A stretch of DNA of 64,000 bases from Streptomyces sp. SA15. GTDB lineage: Bacteria > Actinomycetota > Actinomycetes > Streptomycetales > Streptomycetaceae. The notes under the pieces are model-generated. The model had not been told where the DNA came from and made no database searches. It was given only the letters and a program-made list of their open reading frames with translations. Each line of letters starts with the position of its first letter. Within the stretch, counting starts at the first letter, position 1. Below are positions 37,494 to 45,872 of this stretch, piece after piece. The position numbers were made by a program, and so were the translations under genes. The DNA lies in the NCBI RefSeq assembly GCF_002291145.1, contig NZ_NTGE01000093.1:1-64000 (forward strand). The letters run 5' to 3'.

Positions 37494-38270
37494 TCAGTGG
37501 TGCAGGATCTTGGACAGGAAGTCCTTGGCCCGATCGCTGCGCGGGTTGCTGAAGAACTGGTCCGGTACGGCCTCTTCGACGATCTTGCCGTCGGCCATGA
37601 AAACCACCCGGTTGGCGGCCGAACGAGCGAAGCCCATCTCGTGGGTGACGACGACCATGGTCATGCCGTCGCGGGCGAGCTGCCGCATGACCTCGAGGAC
37701 CTCGTTGATCATCTCGGGGTCGAGCGCCGAAGTGGGCTCGTCGAAGAGCATGACCTTGGGGTCCATGGCCAGGGCGCGCGCGATGGCGACACGCTGCTGC
37801 TGGCCGCCGGAGAGCTGTGCGGGGTACTTGTCCGCCTGGTTGGCGACACCGACCCGGTCGAGCAACTGGCGGGCCTTCTCCTCGGCCTTCTTCTTGTCGG
37901 CCTTGCGGACCTTGATCTGCCCCAGCATCACGTTCTCGAGCACGGTCTTGTGCGCGAACAGGTTGAAGGACTGGAAGACCATCCCGACGTCGGCGCGCAG
38001 TCGGGCCAGTTCCTTGCCCTCCTGGGGCAGCGGCTTGCCGTCGATGGCGATCGTGCCGGAGTCGATCGTCTCCAGGCGGTTGATGGCGCGGCACAGGGTG
38101 GACTTTCCGGACCCGGAGGGTCCGATGACCACGACAACCTCGCCGCGGCCGATCGTCAGGTCGATGTCCTGGAGCACGTGCAACGCGCCGAAGTGCTTGT
38201 TGACGCTCTTCAGGACGACCAGTTCTCCGGTCGCGGCCACATCTTCCTTGGCCACCGATACTTCGGTCAT
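37494..38270 (-). CDS. gluA: Glutamate ABC transporter ATPase GluA
   Basis: The 258-residue cytoplasmic ATPase has Walker A GPSGSGKS, Q-loop VFQSFNLF, signature LSGGQQQR, Walker B VMLFDEPTSALD and the switch His in VVVTHEMGFA. It is first in gluABCD and energises import. ATG 38270 is chosen because the ABC fold starts soon after; upstream in-frame codons lie in the leader. The leader carries a 7-bp hairpin and OmpR-type direct repeats (separate entries). It is divergent from gluR-gluK. Confidence 0.96.
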   Translation of the reverse strand: MTEVSVAKEDVAATGELVVLKSVNKHFGALHVLQDIDLTIGRGEVVVVIGPSGSGKSTLCRAINRLETIDSGTIAIDGKPLPQEGKELARLRADVGMVFQSFNLFAHKTVLENVMLGQIKVRKADKKKAEEKARQLLDRVGVANQADKYPAQLSGGQQQRVAIARALAMDPKVMLFDEPTSALDPEMINEVLEVMRQLARDGMTMVVVTHEMGFARSAANRVVFMADGKIVEEAVPDQFFSNPRSDRAKDFLSKILHH

Positions 38271-38284
38271 CGCTCTCTGGCTCC

Positions 38285-38306
38285 GTCCTCCTCGGTTTCG
38301 GAGGAC
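38285..38306 (-). promoter_or_regulatory. Leader hairpin before gluA
   Basis: GTCCTCC (38285-38291) and GGAGGAC (38300-38306) form a 7-bp stem with an 8-nt loop, 15 nt upstream of the gluA ATG. It holds one of the purine-rich tracts that could serve as a ribosome site and may modulate gluA translation. Confidence 0.4.
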
Positions 38307-38331
38307 CTTAGTAACCCACGCGACCAGCGTC

Positions 38332-38355
38332 ATTACATCTGAGGTGAATCTGAGG
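38332..38355 (-). promoter_or_regulatory. Candidate gluA promoter with 11-bp-spaced direct repeats
   Basis: On the minus strand CCTCAGAT occurs twice in direct orientation, 11 bp apart (38348-38355 and 38337-38344), directly before TGTAAT (38332-38337), a good -10. No consensus -35 is present. This is the layout of a promoter activated by an OmpR-family regulator, and the divergent neighbour GluR is of that family. Confidence 0.55.
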
Positions 38356-38484
38356 ATCACGATCCGATAGCAATCGGACACCTGTCGTAGCACTTCGAGC
38401 TGGGCGCGTATCGGGCGGGTAACGGAAGTGGCGCGCAACCGGAACCCTCTTGACGCCGTCCTCGTTCATCAGCGTCACTGCCAT

Positions 38485-38502
38485 GTGCACGCGCGCGTGC
38501 AC
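38485..38502 (+). promoter_or_regulatory. 18-bp perfect palindrome upstream of gluR
   Basis: GTGCACGCGCGCGTGCAC is a perfect palindrome 53 nt before the gluR start, followed by CGTTTTT. It may be an operator for gluR-gluK; the cognate regulator is unknown. Confidence 0.5.
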
Positions 38503-38554
38503 GCGTTTTTCTACACATCGAGATCGTACGTCCGATGAACCAAAGGGGGCCCGG

Positions 38555-39241
38555 ATGAGACTGCTCCTTGTCGAGGACGACAACCATGTCGCAGCCGCCC
38601 TGTCCGCGGTCCTGGCGCGGCACGGTTTCGACGTCACGCACGCCCGCAGTGGCGAGGAGGCCCTTCAGGCCCTCGTCCCGGAAGGCGCCGGCTTCGGAGT
38701 CATCCTCCTCGACCTGGGTCTGCCCGACCAGGACGGATACGAGGTCTGCGGCAAGATCCGCAAGCGCACCAGCACGCCGGTGATCATGGTCACCGCGCGC
38801 TCCGACGTCCGCTCCCGCATCCACGGCCTCAACCTCGGGGCCGACGACTACGTGGTGAAGCCGTACGACACCGGAGAGCTGCTCGCCCGTATCCACGCCG
38901 TCAGCCGGCGCACCGCCCACGAGGACGCCCCGGACGGCGCCGAGACCGCGCTGCGCCTCGGTCCGGTGCACATCGAGCTGCCCACCCGTCAGGTCAGCGT
39001 GGACGGTTCGGTCGTCCAACTGACCCGCAAGGAGTTCGACCTCCTCGCCCTGCTGGCCCAGCGGCCCGGCGTGGTCTTCCGACGGGAGCAGATCATCAGC
39101 GAGGTCTGGCGCACGAGCTGGGAGGGGACCGGACGCACCCTGGAGGTGCATGTCGCCTCCCTGCGCGCCAAGCTGCGCATGCCGGCCCTGATCGAGACCG
39201 TACGCGGCGTGGGCTACCGGCTCGTCGCCCCGGGCTCGTAG
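38555..39241 (+). CDS. gluR: GluR, OmpR-family response regulator
   Basis: The 228-residue protein has a receiver with Asp7-Asp8-type acidic pocket (LLVEDDN), phospho-acceptor Asp53 (VILLDLGLPDQDG) and Lys in YVVKPYD. An OmpR winged helix follows (LTRKEFDLLALLAQRPG to VHVASLRAKL). It is divergent from gluA and precedes gluK. In S. coelicolor GluR-GluK is reported to sense extracellular glutamate and control gluABCD. ATG 38555 follows AAAGGGGGC. Confidence 0.93.
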   Translation: MRLLLVEDDNHVAAALSAVLARHGFDVTHARSGEEALQALVPEGAGFGVILLDLGLPDQDGYEVCGKIRKRTSTPVIMVTARSDVRSRIHGLNLGADDYVVKPYDTGELLARIHAVSRRTAHEDAPDGAETALRLGPVHIELPTRQVSVDGSVVQLTRKEFDLLALLAQRPGVVFRREQIISEVWRTSWEGTGRTLEVHVASLRAKLRMPALIETVRGVGYRLVAPGS

Positions 39242-39250
39242 CGGGGCCGG

Positions 39251-40642
39251 GTGCGCACACGTCTCCTCCCGCTGCTCATCGTCCTGATGGCGGCCGTGCT
39301 GCTCGCCCTGGGCATCCCACTGGCCGGCAGCGTGGCCGCGGCCCAGCAGCAGACGGTGGTCGTGGACCGGATCGACGACACGGCACGCTTCGCGGCGCTC
39401 GCCCAGTTCGTCACCGACACGCCCGGCGAGGCGAACGGGCGCAAGGAGACGCTGGCCAGCGAACTCGCCAGCTACCACGACGTCTACGGCATCCGGGCCG
39501 GTGTCTTCTACCGCAACCGCATCTCCATGGCGAAGGCGCCGGCCGGCTTCGTCCTCCCCGAGGCGGGAGAGGTACGCGACGCGTTCGACGAGGCGCTGCT
39601 CAGCCGGCGCAGTCACGACCCCAGGCAGGTGTGGCCCTGGCAGCGCAACCGCCTGGTCGTGGCCTCGCCGGTGATCCGGGACGGCGACGTCGTCGCGGTC
39701 GTCGTCACCGACTCGCCCACCGGGCAGATGCGGTCGCGGACCCTGCACGGCTGGCTGATCATCGGCACGGGCGAGACCGCCGCGATGCTGCTGGCCGTCG
39801 GTGCCGCCCTGCGGCTGACGGGCTGGGTCCTCAGGCCCGTCCGTGTCCTCGACGCCACCACCCATGACATAGCCACGGGTCGCCTGAAGTCCCGGGTCGC
39901 GGCCGCCGGCGGTCCGCCGGAACTTCGCAGGCTGGCCCGGTCGTTCAACGAGATGGCGGACAACGTCGAGGACGTCCTGGAGCAGCAGCGCGCCTTCGTC
40001 GCCGACGCCTCGCACCAGCTGCGCAACCCGCTCGCGGCGCTGCTGCTGCGCATCGAACTGCTCGCCTTCGAACTCCCCGAGGGCAACCAGGAGATCGCCT
40101 CGGTCCAGGCCGAGGGCAAGCGACTGGCCCAGGTCCTCGACGACCTGCTCGACCTGGCCCTGGCCGAGCACACCGAGGCGGACCTGAGGGTCACCGACAT
40201 CGGCGCGCTGACCGCCGAGCGCGTCGCGGCCTGGACGCCGACCGCCGAGGCCAAGGGTGTACGGCTGGTTGGCGACTGTCCGCCCACCACCGCCTGGGCC
40301 GACCCGGTCACCCTCTCCAGCGCGCTGGACGCGGTGATCGACAACGCGGTGAAGTTCACGCCGAAGGACGAGATCGTCGAGGTCACGGTCGCCTCCGACG
40401 GCGACACCTCCACAGTGGTGGTCACCGACAACGGCCCGGGCCTGACCGACGAGGAACTCGCCCGCATCGGCGACCGCTTCTGGCGCAGCGGTCGCCACCA
40501 GAACGTCAAGGGCTCCGGCCTCGGCCTGTCCATCTCCCGGGCCCTGCTCGCGGCGGGTGGCGGCTCGATCGCGTACGACCACCACGAACCGCACGGGCTG
40601 ACGGTGACGGTGACGGTACCCCGGTCGGGGCCGGTGGCGTGA
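39251..40642 (+). CDS. gluK: GluK, glutamate-sensing histidine kinase
   Basis: The 463-residue membrane kinase has an N-terminal helix (about 6-28), an extracellular sensor of about 140 residues, a second helix (about 170-190), a HAMP, a HisKA domain with His255 (DASHQLRNPLAA), and a HATPase with N-box DNAVKF, G1 DNGPGL and G2 GSGLGLSI. It starts at GTG 39251, 9 nt after gluR. The convergent TAXI gene follows; the gap 40643-40786 holds short repeats (TACGGCGTGCG at 40697 and 40719; TGAGGTTTC near 40686 and 40778) and no gene. Confidence 0.92.
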   Translation: MRTRLLPLLIVLMAAVLLALGIPLAGSVAAAQQQTVVVDRIDDTARFAALAQFVTDTPGEANGRKETLASELASYHDVYGIRAGVFYRNRISMAKAPAGFVLPEAGEVRDAFDEALLSRRSHDPRQVWPWQRNRLVVASPVIRDGDVVAVVVTDSPTGQMRSRTLHGWLIIGTGETAAMLLAVGAALRLTGWVLRPVRVLDATTHDIATGRLKSRVAAAGGPPELRRLARSFNEMADNVEDVLEQQRAFVADASHQLRNPLAALLLRIELLAFELPEGNQEIASVQAEGKRLAQVLDDLLDLALAEHTEADLRVTDIGALTAERVAAWTPTAEAKGVRLVGDCPPTTAWADPVTLSSALDAVIDNAVKFTPKDEIVEVTVASDGDTSTVVVTDNGPGLTDEELARIGDRFWRSGRHQNVKGSGLGLSISRALLAAGGGSIAYDHHEPHGLTVTVTVPRSGPVA

Positions 40643-40786
40643 GGCGGATGCGCGGAACTCCGTACGGCGACTTGCGGTGCGCTCCTGAGGTTTCGCTACG
40701 GCGTGCGCGCATGGCTCGTACGGCGTGCGGCCGAGACGGCGTACGACGGCTCCCCCGGACGCCCTACGACGTCCGCGTGAGGTTTC

Positions 40787-41782
40787 CTACGGCTTGACGG
40801 AGCGGTAGTAGCGCCGGGCGCCCTCGTGCAGGGCCAGCGGGTCGGTGTAGATCGCCGTGCGTACGTCGACCAGCTGGGCGGAGTGGACGGTCGCGCCGAT
40901 GCCGTCCCGGCTGTTGATCACGGTTCGGGTGAGCCAGTCGGTGAGCCGGGGGTCCATGTCCTTGCGGGTCACCAGCAGGTTGGACACCGCCAGCGTCGGC
41001 ACGGTGTCACCGTGCTGGATGGTGGGATACGCCGACTCCGGCATGTCGGTGGCGCGGTAGTAGCGCGCGGCACCGCCCTGCTTGTGCAGCCTGGCGACGA
41101 AAGCGGCATCGATGGGCACGAACCGGAAGGTCGAATTCTTGGCGAGTCGTTCCAGCCCGTCCGTGGGCAGTCCGCCCGACCAGAAGAACGCGTCGAGACC
41201 GTGTCCCAGCCGCTTGGGACCGGTGTCGATGCCCTCCGACGAGGGCGTGATGTCCTTCTCCGGGTCGATGCCGGCCGCCCTGAGCACCGCGTTGGCGATC
41301 AGCCGTACGCCCGAGTCGGGCAGCCCTATGGCCACCCGCTTGCCCCGCAGGTCCGCGACGGAACGGATGTCCGAGTCCGGCGGGACGACGAGCTGGACGT
41401 AGTCGTCGTAGAGGCGGGCGACACCGCGCAGCCGGTCGGCGCCGGTGCCGTCGTCGATCTTGTACGTCTCCACCGCGTCGGCCGCGGCGATCGCGAAGTC
41501 GGCCTTCCCGGTCGCCACGCGCGCGACGTTCTCCTGCGACCCATGGCTGGTCAGCAACTGCACCTTCAGGTCCGGCATGTCCTTGTGGAGCGCGGTGCGC
41601 AGGAGGTCGCCGTACTCGTAGTAGACCCCCGCGCGGGTGCCCGTGCTGAACGTGACCGTCCCGCCCGGCGGCTCCTCGCCCCAGGGCCGCAGCCACCACA
41701 GCAGCAGCCCGAGGACCACGAGGCCGGCCGCCGAGCCCTGCAGGGCCCGACGCCTGCCGATACGGGGCAACACCTTGGACAT
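40787..41782 (-). CDS. TAXI-family TRAP transporter solute receptor
   Basis: The 331-residue protein has an N-terminal membrane anchor (about 12-30, GSAAGLVVLGLLLWWL) and the TAXI receptor fold (VTFSTGTRAGVYYEYGDLL, then GKADFAIAAADAV, DLRGKRVAIGLPDSG and GHGLDAFFWSGG). TAXI receptors feed fused DctQM permeases (often taking dicarboxylates or glutamate), but none is encoded nearby. No lipobox is seen. ATG 41782 follows GGCAGGA. Confidence 0.88.
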   Translation of the reverse strand: MSKVLPRIGRRRALQGSAAGLVVLGLLLWWLRPWGEEPPGGTVTFSTGTRAGVYYEYGDLLRTALHKDMPDLKVQLLTSHGSQENVARVATGKADFAIAAADAVETYKIDDGTGADRLRGVARLYDDYVQLVVPPDSDIRSVADLRGKRVAIGLPDSGVRLIANAVLRAAGIDPEKDITPSSEGIDTGPKRLGHGLDAFFWSGGLPTDGLERLAKNSTFRFVPIDAAFVARLHKQGGAARYYRATDMPESAYPTIQHGDTVPTLAVSNLLVTRKDMDPRLTDWLTRTVINSRDGIGATVHSAQLVDVRTAIYTDPLALHEGARRYYRSVKP

Positions 41783-41902
41783 GCGCGTGATCCTGCCAGC
41801 CCGTGTGCCCCGCTGACCAGGGCGGGGATCAGAAGGCGGGGCGCCGGAGGGGGTGTGGTCACGGGTGAGGGGACTGTCAGAGGCGGCCGTTAGAGTCGCC
41901 GT

Positions 41903-42307
41903 ATGAGCTCCTCGCCCGCCGACCTCGTCCGTGCGTTCCACCTTGCCTTCGGGCTGGACGCCCGCGACATACCGACCGAGATCTCCCCCGAACTCGCCGC
42001 TCACCGCGGTGAACTGCTCGCCGAGGAGGCGGCGGAGGTCGCCGAGGTGTCGGTGAAGGGCCCGCTCGACCGGCTCGCCCACGAACTGGCCGACGTCGTC
42101 TACGTCGCGTACGGCACGGCTCTCGTGCACGGCATCGACCTGGACGCGGTGATCGCCGAGATCCACCGCTCCAACATGACCAAGCTGGGCCCCGACGGCC
42201 AGGTCGCCCGCCGCGCCGACGGCAAGGTCCTCAAGGGGGACCACTACGAGGCGCCGGACGTGTCGGCGGTGCTGCGCCGCCAGGGGTGGGAGCCCGACGG
42301 CGTGTGA
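41903..42307 (+). CDS. MazG-like nucleotide pyrophosphohydrolase
   Basis: The 134-residue all-alpha protein has the MazG/phosphoribosyl-ATP pyrophosphohydrolase metal motif: LLAEEAAEVAEVS with the E-E-x2-E cluster and HELADVVYVAYG supplying the E-x2-D pair. It probably hydrolyses a nucleotide or related pyrophosphate. ATG 41903 has no ribosome site; TAGAGT ends 6 nt before it, so the mRNA is probably leaderless. Confidence 0.82.
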   Translation: MSSSPADLVRAFHLAFGLDARDIPTEISPELAAHRGELLAEEAAEVAEVSVKGPLDRLAHELADVVYVAYGTALVHGIDLDAVIAEIHRSNMTKLGPDGQVARRADGKVLKGDHYEAPDVSAVLRRQGWEPDGV

Positions 42308-42326
42308 CGGTCCCCACCCGGGGCTG

Positions 42327-43556
42327 TCAGTCGCCGCCCACCGACGCCCCCGCCTGCGCCGACCGCGACGAGCCCTCCTGGGCCTCCTGGCGTTCGCCGG
42401 CGCGGCGGGTCCACCAGGACGCCAGCGGTTCCGTGTAGCGCGCCGTGAGCGGGCCGAGTACGACCAGGATGAGAACGTACGCCGTGGCCAGCGGTCCGAG
42501 GGACGGTTCGATGCCCGCGCTCACCGCCAGCCCGGCGATGACGATCGAGAACTCGCCCCGCGCCACGAGGGCACCGCCCGCGCGCCAGCGGCCCTTGACA
42601 GAGATCCCCGCCCGCCGTGCCGCCCAGTAGCCGGTGGCGATCTTCGTCGCGGCGGTGACGACCGCAAGGGCGAGGGCGGGCAGCAGCACGGGCGGGATGC
42701 TGGCCGGGTCGGTGTGCAGCCCGAAGAAGACGAAGAACACGGCGGCGAACAGGTCCCGCAAGGGACTCAGCAGAGTGTGCGCGCCCTCCGCGACCTCCCC
42801 GGACAGCGCGATGCCCACCAGGAACGCGCCCACCGCCGCCGACACCTGGAGCTGCTGGGCCACGCCCGCGACCAGGATCGTCAGGCCCAGCACGACGAGC
42901 AGCAGCTTCTCCGGGTCGTCGCTCGACACGAAACGGGAGATGATCCGGCCGTAGCGCACCGCCACGAACAGCACGAGCCCCGCCGCCCCCAGCGCGATCG
43001 CCAGCGTCACGCTGCCGGCCAGCAGTCCGGCGCCGGCCACCAGTGCCGTCACGATGGGCAGGTACACCGCCATCGCCAGGTCCTCCAGGACCAGGACACT
43101 GAGGATCACCGGGGTCTCCCGGTTGCCGACGCGTCCCAGGTCGCCGAGCACCTTCGCGATGACCCCGGACGACGAGATCCAGGTGACCCCGGCGAGGACG
43201 ACGGCGGCCACCGGTCCCCAGCCGAGCAGCAGCGCCGCCGCCGCGCCCGGCAGGGCGTTGAGCGCGCAGTCGACGAGCCCGGACGGGTAGTGCGCCTTGA
43301 GGTTGGTGACCAGATCACCGGCCGTGTACTCCAGGCCGAGCATCAACAGCAGCAGGATGACGCCGATCTCGGCACCGGTGGCGACGAACTCCTCGCTCGC
43401 GCCGAGCGGCAGCAGTCCGCCCTCGCCGAAGGCCAGACCGGCGAGCAGGTACAGCGGGATCGGGGAGAGCCGGAACCGGGCGGCGAACCGGCCGAGCAGG
43501 CCGAGGCCGAGGATGATGGAACCGAACTCGATCAGCATGACCGCGGACGAGTGCAC
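42327..43556 (-). CDS. K+/H+ antiporter subunit, KhtU type (CPA2)
   Basis: The 409-residue membrane protein of the CPA2 family has about 12 helices, with segments such as LLLLMLGLEYTAGDL, GVTWISSSGVIAKVL and VSAAVGAFLVGIALSGEV and the ion-pathway stretch ARGEFSIVIAGLAV. It lacks an attached RCK domain; the gene upstream supplies a KhtT-like regulatory subunit. GTG 43556 follows GGGAG and lies 4 nt after the khtT-like stop; ATG 43538 is possible. Confidence 0.88.
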   Translation of the reverse strand: MHSSAVMLIEFGSIILGLGLLGRFAARFRLSPIPLYLLAGLAFGEGGLLPLGASEEFVATGAEIGVILLLLMLGLEYTAGDLVTNLKAHYPSGLVDCALNALPGAAAALLLGWGPVAAVVLAGVTWISSSGVIAKVLGDLGRVGNRETPVILSVLVLEDLAMAVYLPIVTALVAGAGLLAGSVTLAIALGAAGLVLFVAVRYGRIISRFVSSDDPEKLLLVVLGLTILVAGVAQQLQVSAAVGAFLVGIALSGEVAEGAHTLLSPLRDLFAAVFFVFFGLHTDPASIPPVLLPALALAVVTAATKIATGYWAARRAGISVKGRWRAGGALVARGEFSIVIAGLAVSAGIEPSLGPLATAYVLILVVLGPLTARYTEPLASWWTRRAGERQEAQEGSSRSAQAGASVGGD

Positions 43557-43560
43557 CGGA

Positions 43561-44046
43561 TCACTCCCGCCCGAGTATCGCCGCGGCCGCGTCGACGCCC
43601 TCACGGGTGCCGATCACGATGAGGATGTCACCGCCCGCGAGCCGGAAGTCCGGCGCCGGCGACGGGATCGCCTCGGCCCGCCGCAGCACCGCCACCACGG
43701 ACACGCCCGTCTCGGTCCGCATCCGGGTGTCGCCCAGCACCCGGCCGTTCCACCGAGAGGTCGCGGCGACCTCGACGCGCTCGGCGACCAGCCCGAGGTC
43801 CGAGGCGTACAGCAGGCTCGCACTGTGGTGGGACGGCTTCAGCGCGTCGATCAGCGCGCCCGCCTCGGAGCCGGTCAGCCGCAGGGACTGCGCACAGGAG
43901 TCGGGATCGTCCGTCCGGTACACGTTCACCGTACGGCCGCCGTCGCGGTGCGCCACCACGGACAGATGGCGGTGCTCCCGCGTGACGAGGTCGTACTGGA
44001 CCCCGATACCCGGCAGCGGCGTCGCCCTCAGACGTGGAGCAGACAC
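43561..44046 (-). CDS. KhtT-like TrkA-C regulatory subunit
   Basis: The 161-residue cytosolic protein has an N-terminal half resembling the KhtT regulatory domain (LPGIGVQYDLVTREHRHLSVV) and a C-terminal TrkA-C/RCK_C domain (VLRRAEAIPSPAPDFRLAGGDILIVIGTREG). In Bacillus the KhtT-KhtU pair forms a K+ exporter gated by cyclic di-AMP and pH. It starts at GTG 44046 after AAGGGGAAG and is coupled to the antiporter gene. Its leader carries 12-bp tandem repeats. Confidence 0.87.
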   Translation of the reverse strand: MSAPRLRATPLPGIGVQYDLVTREHRHLSVVAHRDGGRTVNVYRTDDPDSCAQSLRLTGSEAGALIDALKPSHHSASLLYASDLGLVAERVEVAATSRWNGRVLGDTRMRTETGVSVVAVLRRAEAIPSPAPDFRLAGGDILIVIGTREGVDAAAAILGRE

Positions 44047-44064
44047 GTTTCTTCCCCTTGTTCG

Positions 44065-44112
44065 TCGATGTGCGAGTTGATGTGCGAGTCGATGTGCTCG
44101 TCGGTGTGTGTT
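44065..44112 (-). repeat. 12-bp tandem repeats in the leader of the KhtT-like gene
   Basis: Four 12-bp units (TCGATGTGCGAG at 44065, TTGATGTGCGAG at 44077, TCGATGTGCTCG at 44089, TCGGTGTGTGTT at 44101) lie 19 to 66 nt upstream of the GTG at 44046, in the gap to a divergent kinase. Confidence 0.85.
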
Positions 44113-44178
44113 CGTCGGTGCCCTTGATGATCACGACTGCCCGCTCTGCATGCTGCCATCCGCCCGTACGGTGGCGAC

Positions 44179-45183
44179 ATGGGTGTCGTCACGGATATAC
44201 GCGGGCGGCGGAAGGCCGCGAGGCTCACAAGCGTGTCGCTGTTCTGGCGGATCTTCTCGCTCAACGCCGTCGGGCTGATCGCGGCCGCCGCCCTGCTGCT
44301 GGGCCCGGTCACCGTGTCGACGCCGGTCCTGCCGGTCGAGGCGCTGATGATCGTGAGCGGCCTCGCGGCCCTGCTGGTCGGCAACGCACTCGTCCTGCGC
44401 GTCGGCCTCGCCCCGCTCCAGCGGCTGGGCCGGGCCATGGCCACCGCCGACCTGCTGCACCCCGGAGCGCGCGCCCCCGTCGCGGGTCCCGTGGAAACGG
44501 CCGCGCTGATCACGACGTACAACACGATGCTCGACCGGCTGGAGGCCGAACGCGCCGCCGGTGCGGCCCGCGCGCTCTCCGCCCAGGAGCGCGAACGCCA
44601 CCGCGTCGCCCGCGAACTCCACGACGAGGTCGGCCAGACCCTGACCGCCGTCCTCCTCCAGCTCAAGCGCGTCGCCGACCGGGCGCCCGAGGAGCTGCGC
44701 GAGGAGGTGAGCCAGGCGCAGGAGGCCACCCGCGCGGGACTCGACGAGATCCGGCGGATCGCGCGCCGCCTGCGCCCCGGCGTACTGGAGGAACTCGGCC
44801 TGACCAGCGCCCTGCGCTCCCTTGCCGCCGAGTTCACCACGGACGGACTGACCGTCCGCCACCACGTCTGCGGCAACCTGCCCCACCTGACCGAGGAGTC
44901 CGAGCTCGTGCTCTACCGAGTTGCCCAGGAGGGCCTCACCAACACCGCACGGCACGCCGCCGCCGACCGCGCGGAAGTCCGGCTCCGGCCGGTGGCCGAG
45001 GGCGTCGAACTCCTCGTGCGCGACAACGGCAGGGGACTCGACGGGGCGCCGGAGGGCTCCGGCATCAGCGGCATGCGCGAACGCGCCCTGCTGATAGGCG
45101 CCGTGCTCTCCCTCGCACCCGCCCCCGGCCGGGGCACGGACATACGCCTGCGCGTCCCGGCCGCGACCGGGGGCAGCCGCTGA
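44179..45183 (+). CDS. NarL-type sensor histidine kinase
   Basis: The 334-residue kinase has two membrane helices (about 25-45 and 52-75) with almost no extracellular loop, a HAMP, HisKA_3 with His148 (RVARELHDEVGQ), and a HATPase (LYRVAQEGLTNTARHA, DNGRGLDG). The cue is probably sensed in the membrane or cytoplasm. ATG 44179 has no ribosome site; TACGGT ends 6 nt before it. The stop overlaps the regulator start (TGATG). From memory the S. coelicolor homologues are SCO5784/SCO5785, linked to the switch to secondary metabolism. Confidence 0.9.
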   Translation: MGVVTDIRGRRKAARLTSVSLFWRIFSLNAVGLIAAAALLLGPVTVSTPVLPVEALMIVSGLAALLVGNALVLRVGLAPLQRLGRAMATADLLHPGARAPVAGPVETAALITTYNTMLDRLEAERAAGAARALSAQERERHRVARELHDEVGQTLTAVLLQLKRVADRAPEELREEVSQAQEATRAGLDEIRRIARRLRPGVLEELGLTSALRSLAAEFTTDGLTVRHHVCGNLPHLTEESELVLYRVAQEGLTNTARHAAADRAEVRLRPVAEGVELLVRDNGRGLDGAPEGSGISGMRERALLIGAVLSLAPAPGRGTDIRLRVPAATGGSR

Positions 45184-45872
45184 TGACGAGCCGGCCGACG
45201 ATGACGACTCAGCCGATGACGACGCCCCCGATCCGCGTTCTGCTCGCCGACGACCACACCCTCGTACGCCGAGGCGTACGGCTCATCCTCGAGGGCGAGC
45301 CGGACCTCACGGTCGTGGCCGAAGCCGGCGACGGGGCCGAGGCGGTCGACCTGGCACGCGCGCGTGCCGTCGATCTGGCGGTCCTGGACATCGCCATGCC
45401 CCGGATGACCGGCCTCCAGGCGGCCCGCGAACTCTCCCGCCGGCTGCCAGGGCTGCACCTCCTGATCCTCACGATGTACGACAACGAGCAGTACTTCTTC
45501 GAGGCCCTCAAGGCCGGCGCCAGCGGCTACGTCCTCAAGTCCGTCGCCGACCGCGACCTCGTCGAGGCGTGCCGGGCGGCCGTGCGCGACGAGCCGTTCA
45601 TCTACCCCGGCGCGGAGCGCGCCCTCGTCCGCTCGTACCTGGACCGACTCCACCGGGGCGACGGCCTGCCCGAGCGGGCCATCACCGAACGCGAGGAAGA
45701 GATCCTCAAGCTGGTCGCCGAGGGGCACACCTCGAAGGAGATCGGCGAGCTCCTCTTCATCAGCGCCAAGACGGTCGAGCGCCACCGCGCGAACCTCCTT
45801 CAGAAACTCGGCATGCGCGACCGCCTGGAGCTCACCCGCTATGCGATCCGTGCGGGCCTCATCGATCCGTGA
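45183..45872 (+). CDS. NarL/LuxR-family response regulator
   Basis: The 229-residue protein has a receiver with Asp69 (LAVLDIAMPRMTG) and Lys in YVLKSVAD, and a LuxR-type HTH (ITEREEEILKLVAEGHTSKEIGELLFISAKTVERHRANLLQKL). It is translationally coupled to the kinase. The start could also be one of the next Met codons (MTTQPMTTPP). The stop TGA is embedded in a 9-bp repeat, giving three in-frame TGA codons. Confidence 0.93.
   Translation: MTSRPTMTTQPMTTPPIRVLLADDHTLVRRGVRLILEGEPDLTVVAEAGDGAEAVDLARARAVDLAVLDIAMPRMTGLQAARELSRRLPGLHLLILTMYDNEQYFFEALKAGASGYVLKSVADRDLVEACRAAVRDEPFIYPGAERALVRSYLDRLHRGDGLPERAITEREEEILKLVAEGHTSKEIGELLFISAKTVERHRANLLQKLGMRDRLELTRYAIRAGLIDP

Noticed and set aside
36445..38094. 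549-codon minus-strand frame over gluB and gluA
   Set aside because: It is an out-of-frame shadow of two well-defined transporter genes on the same strand.
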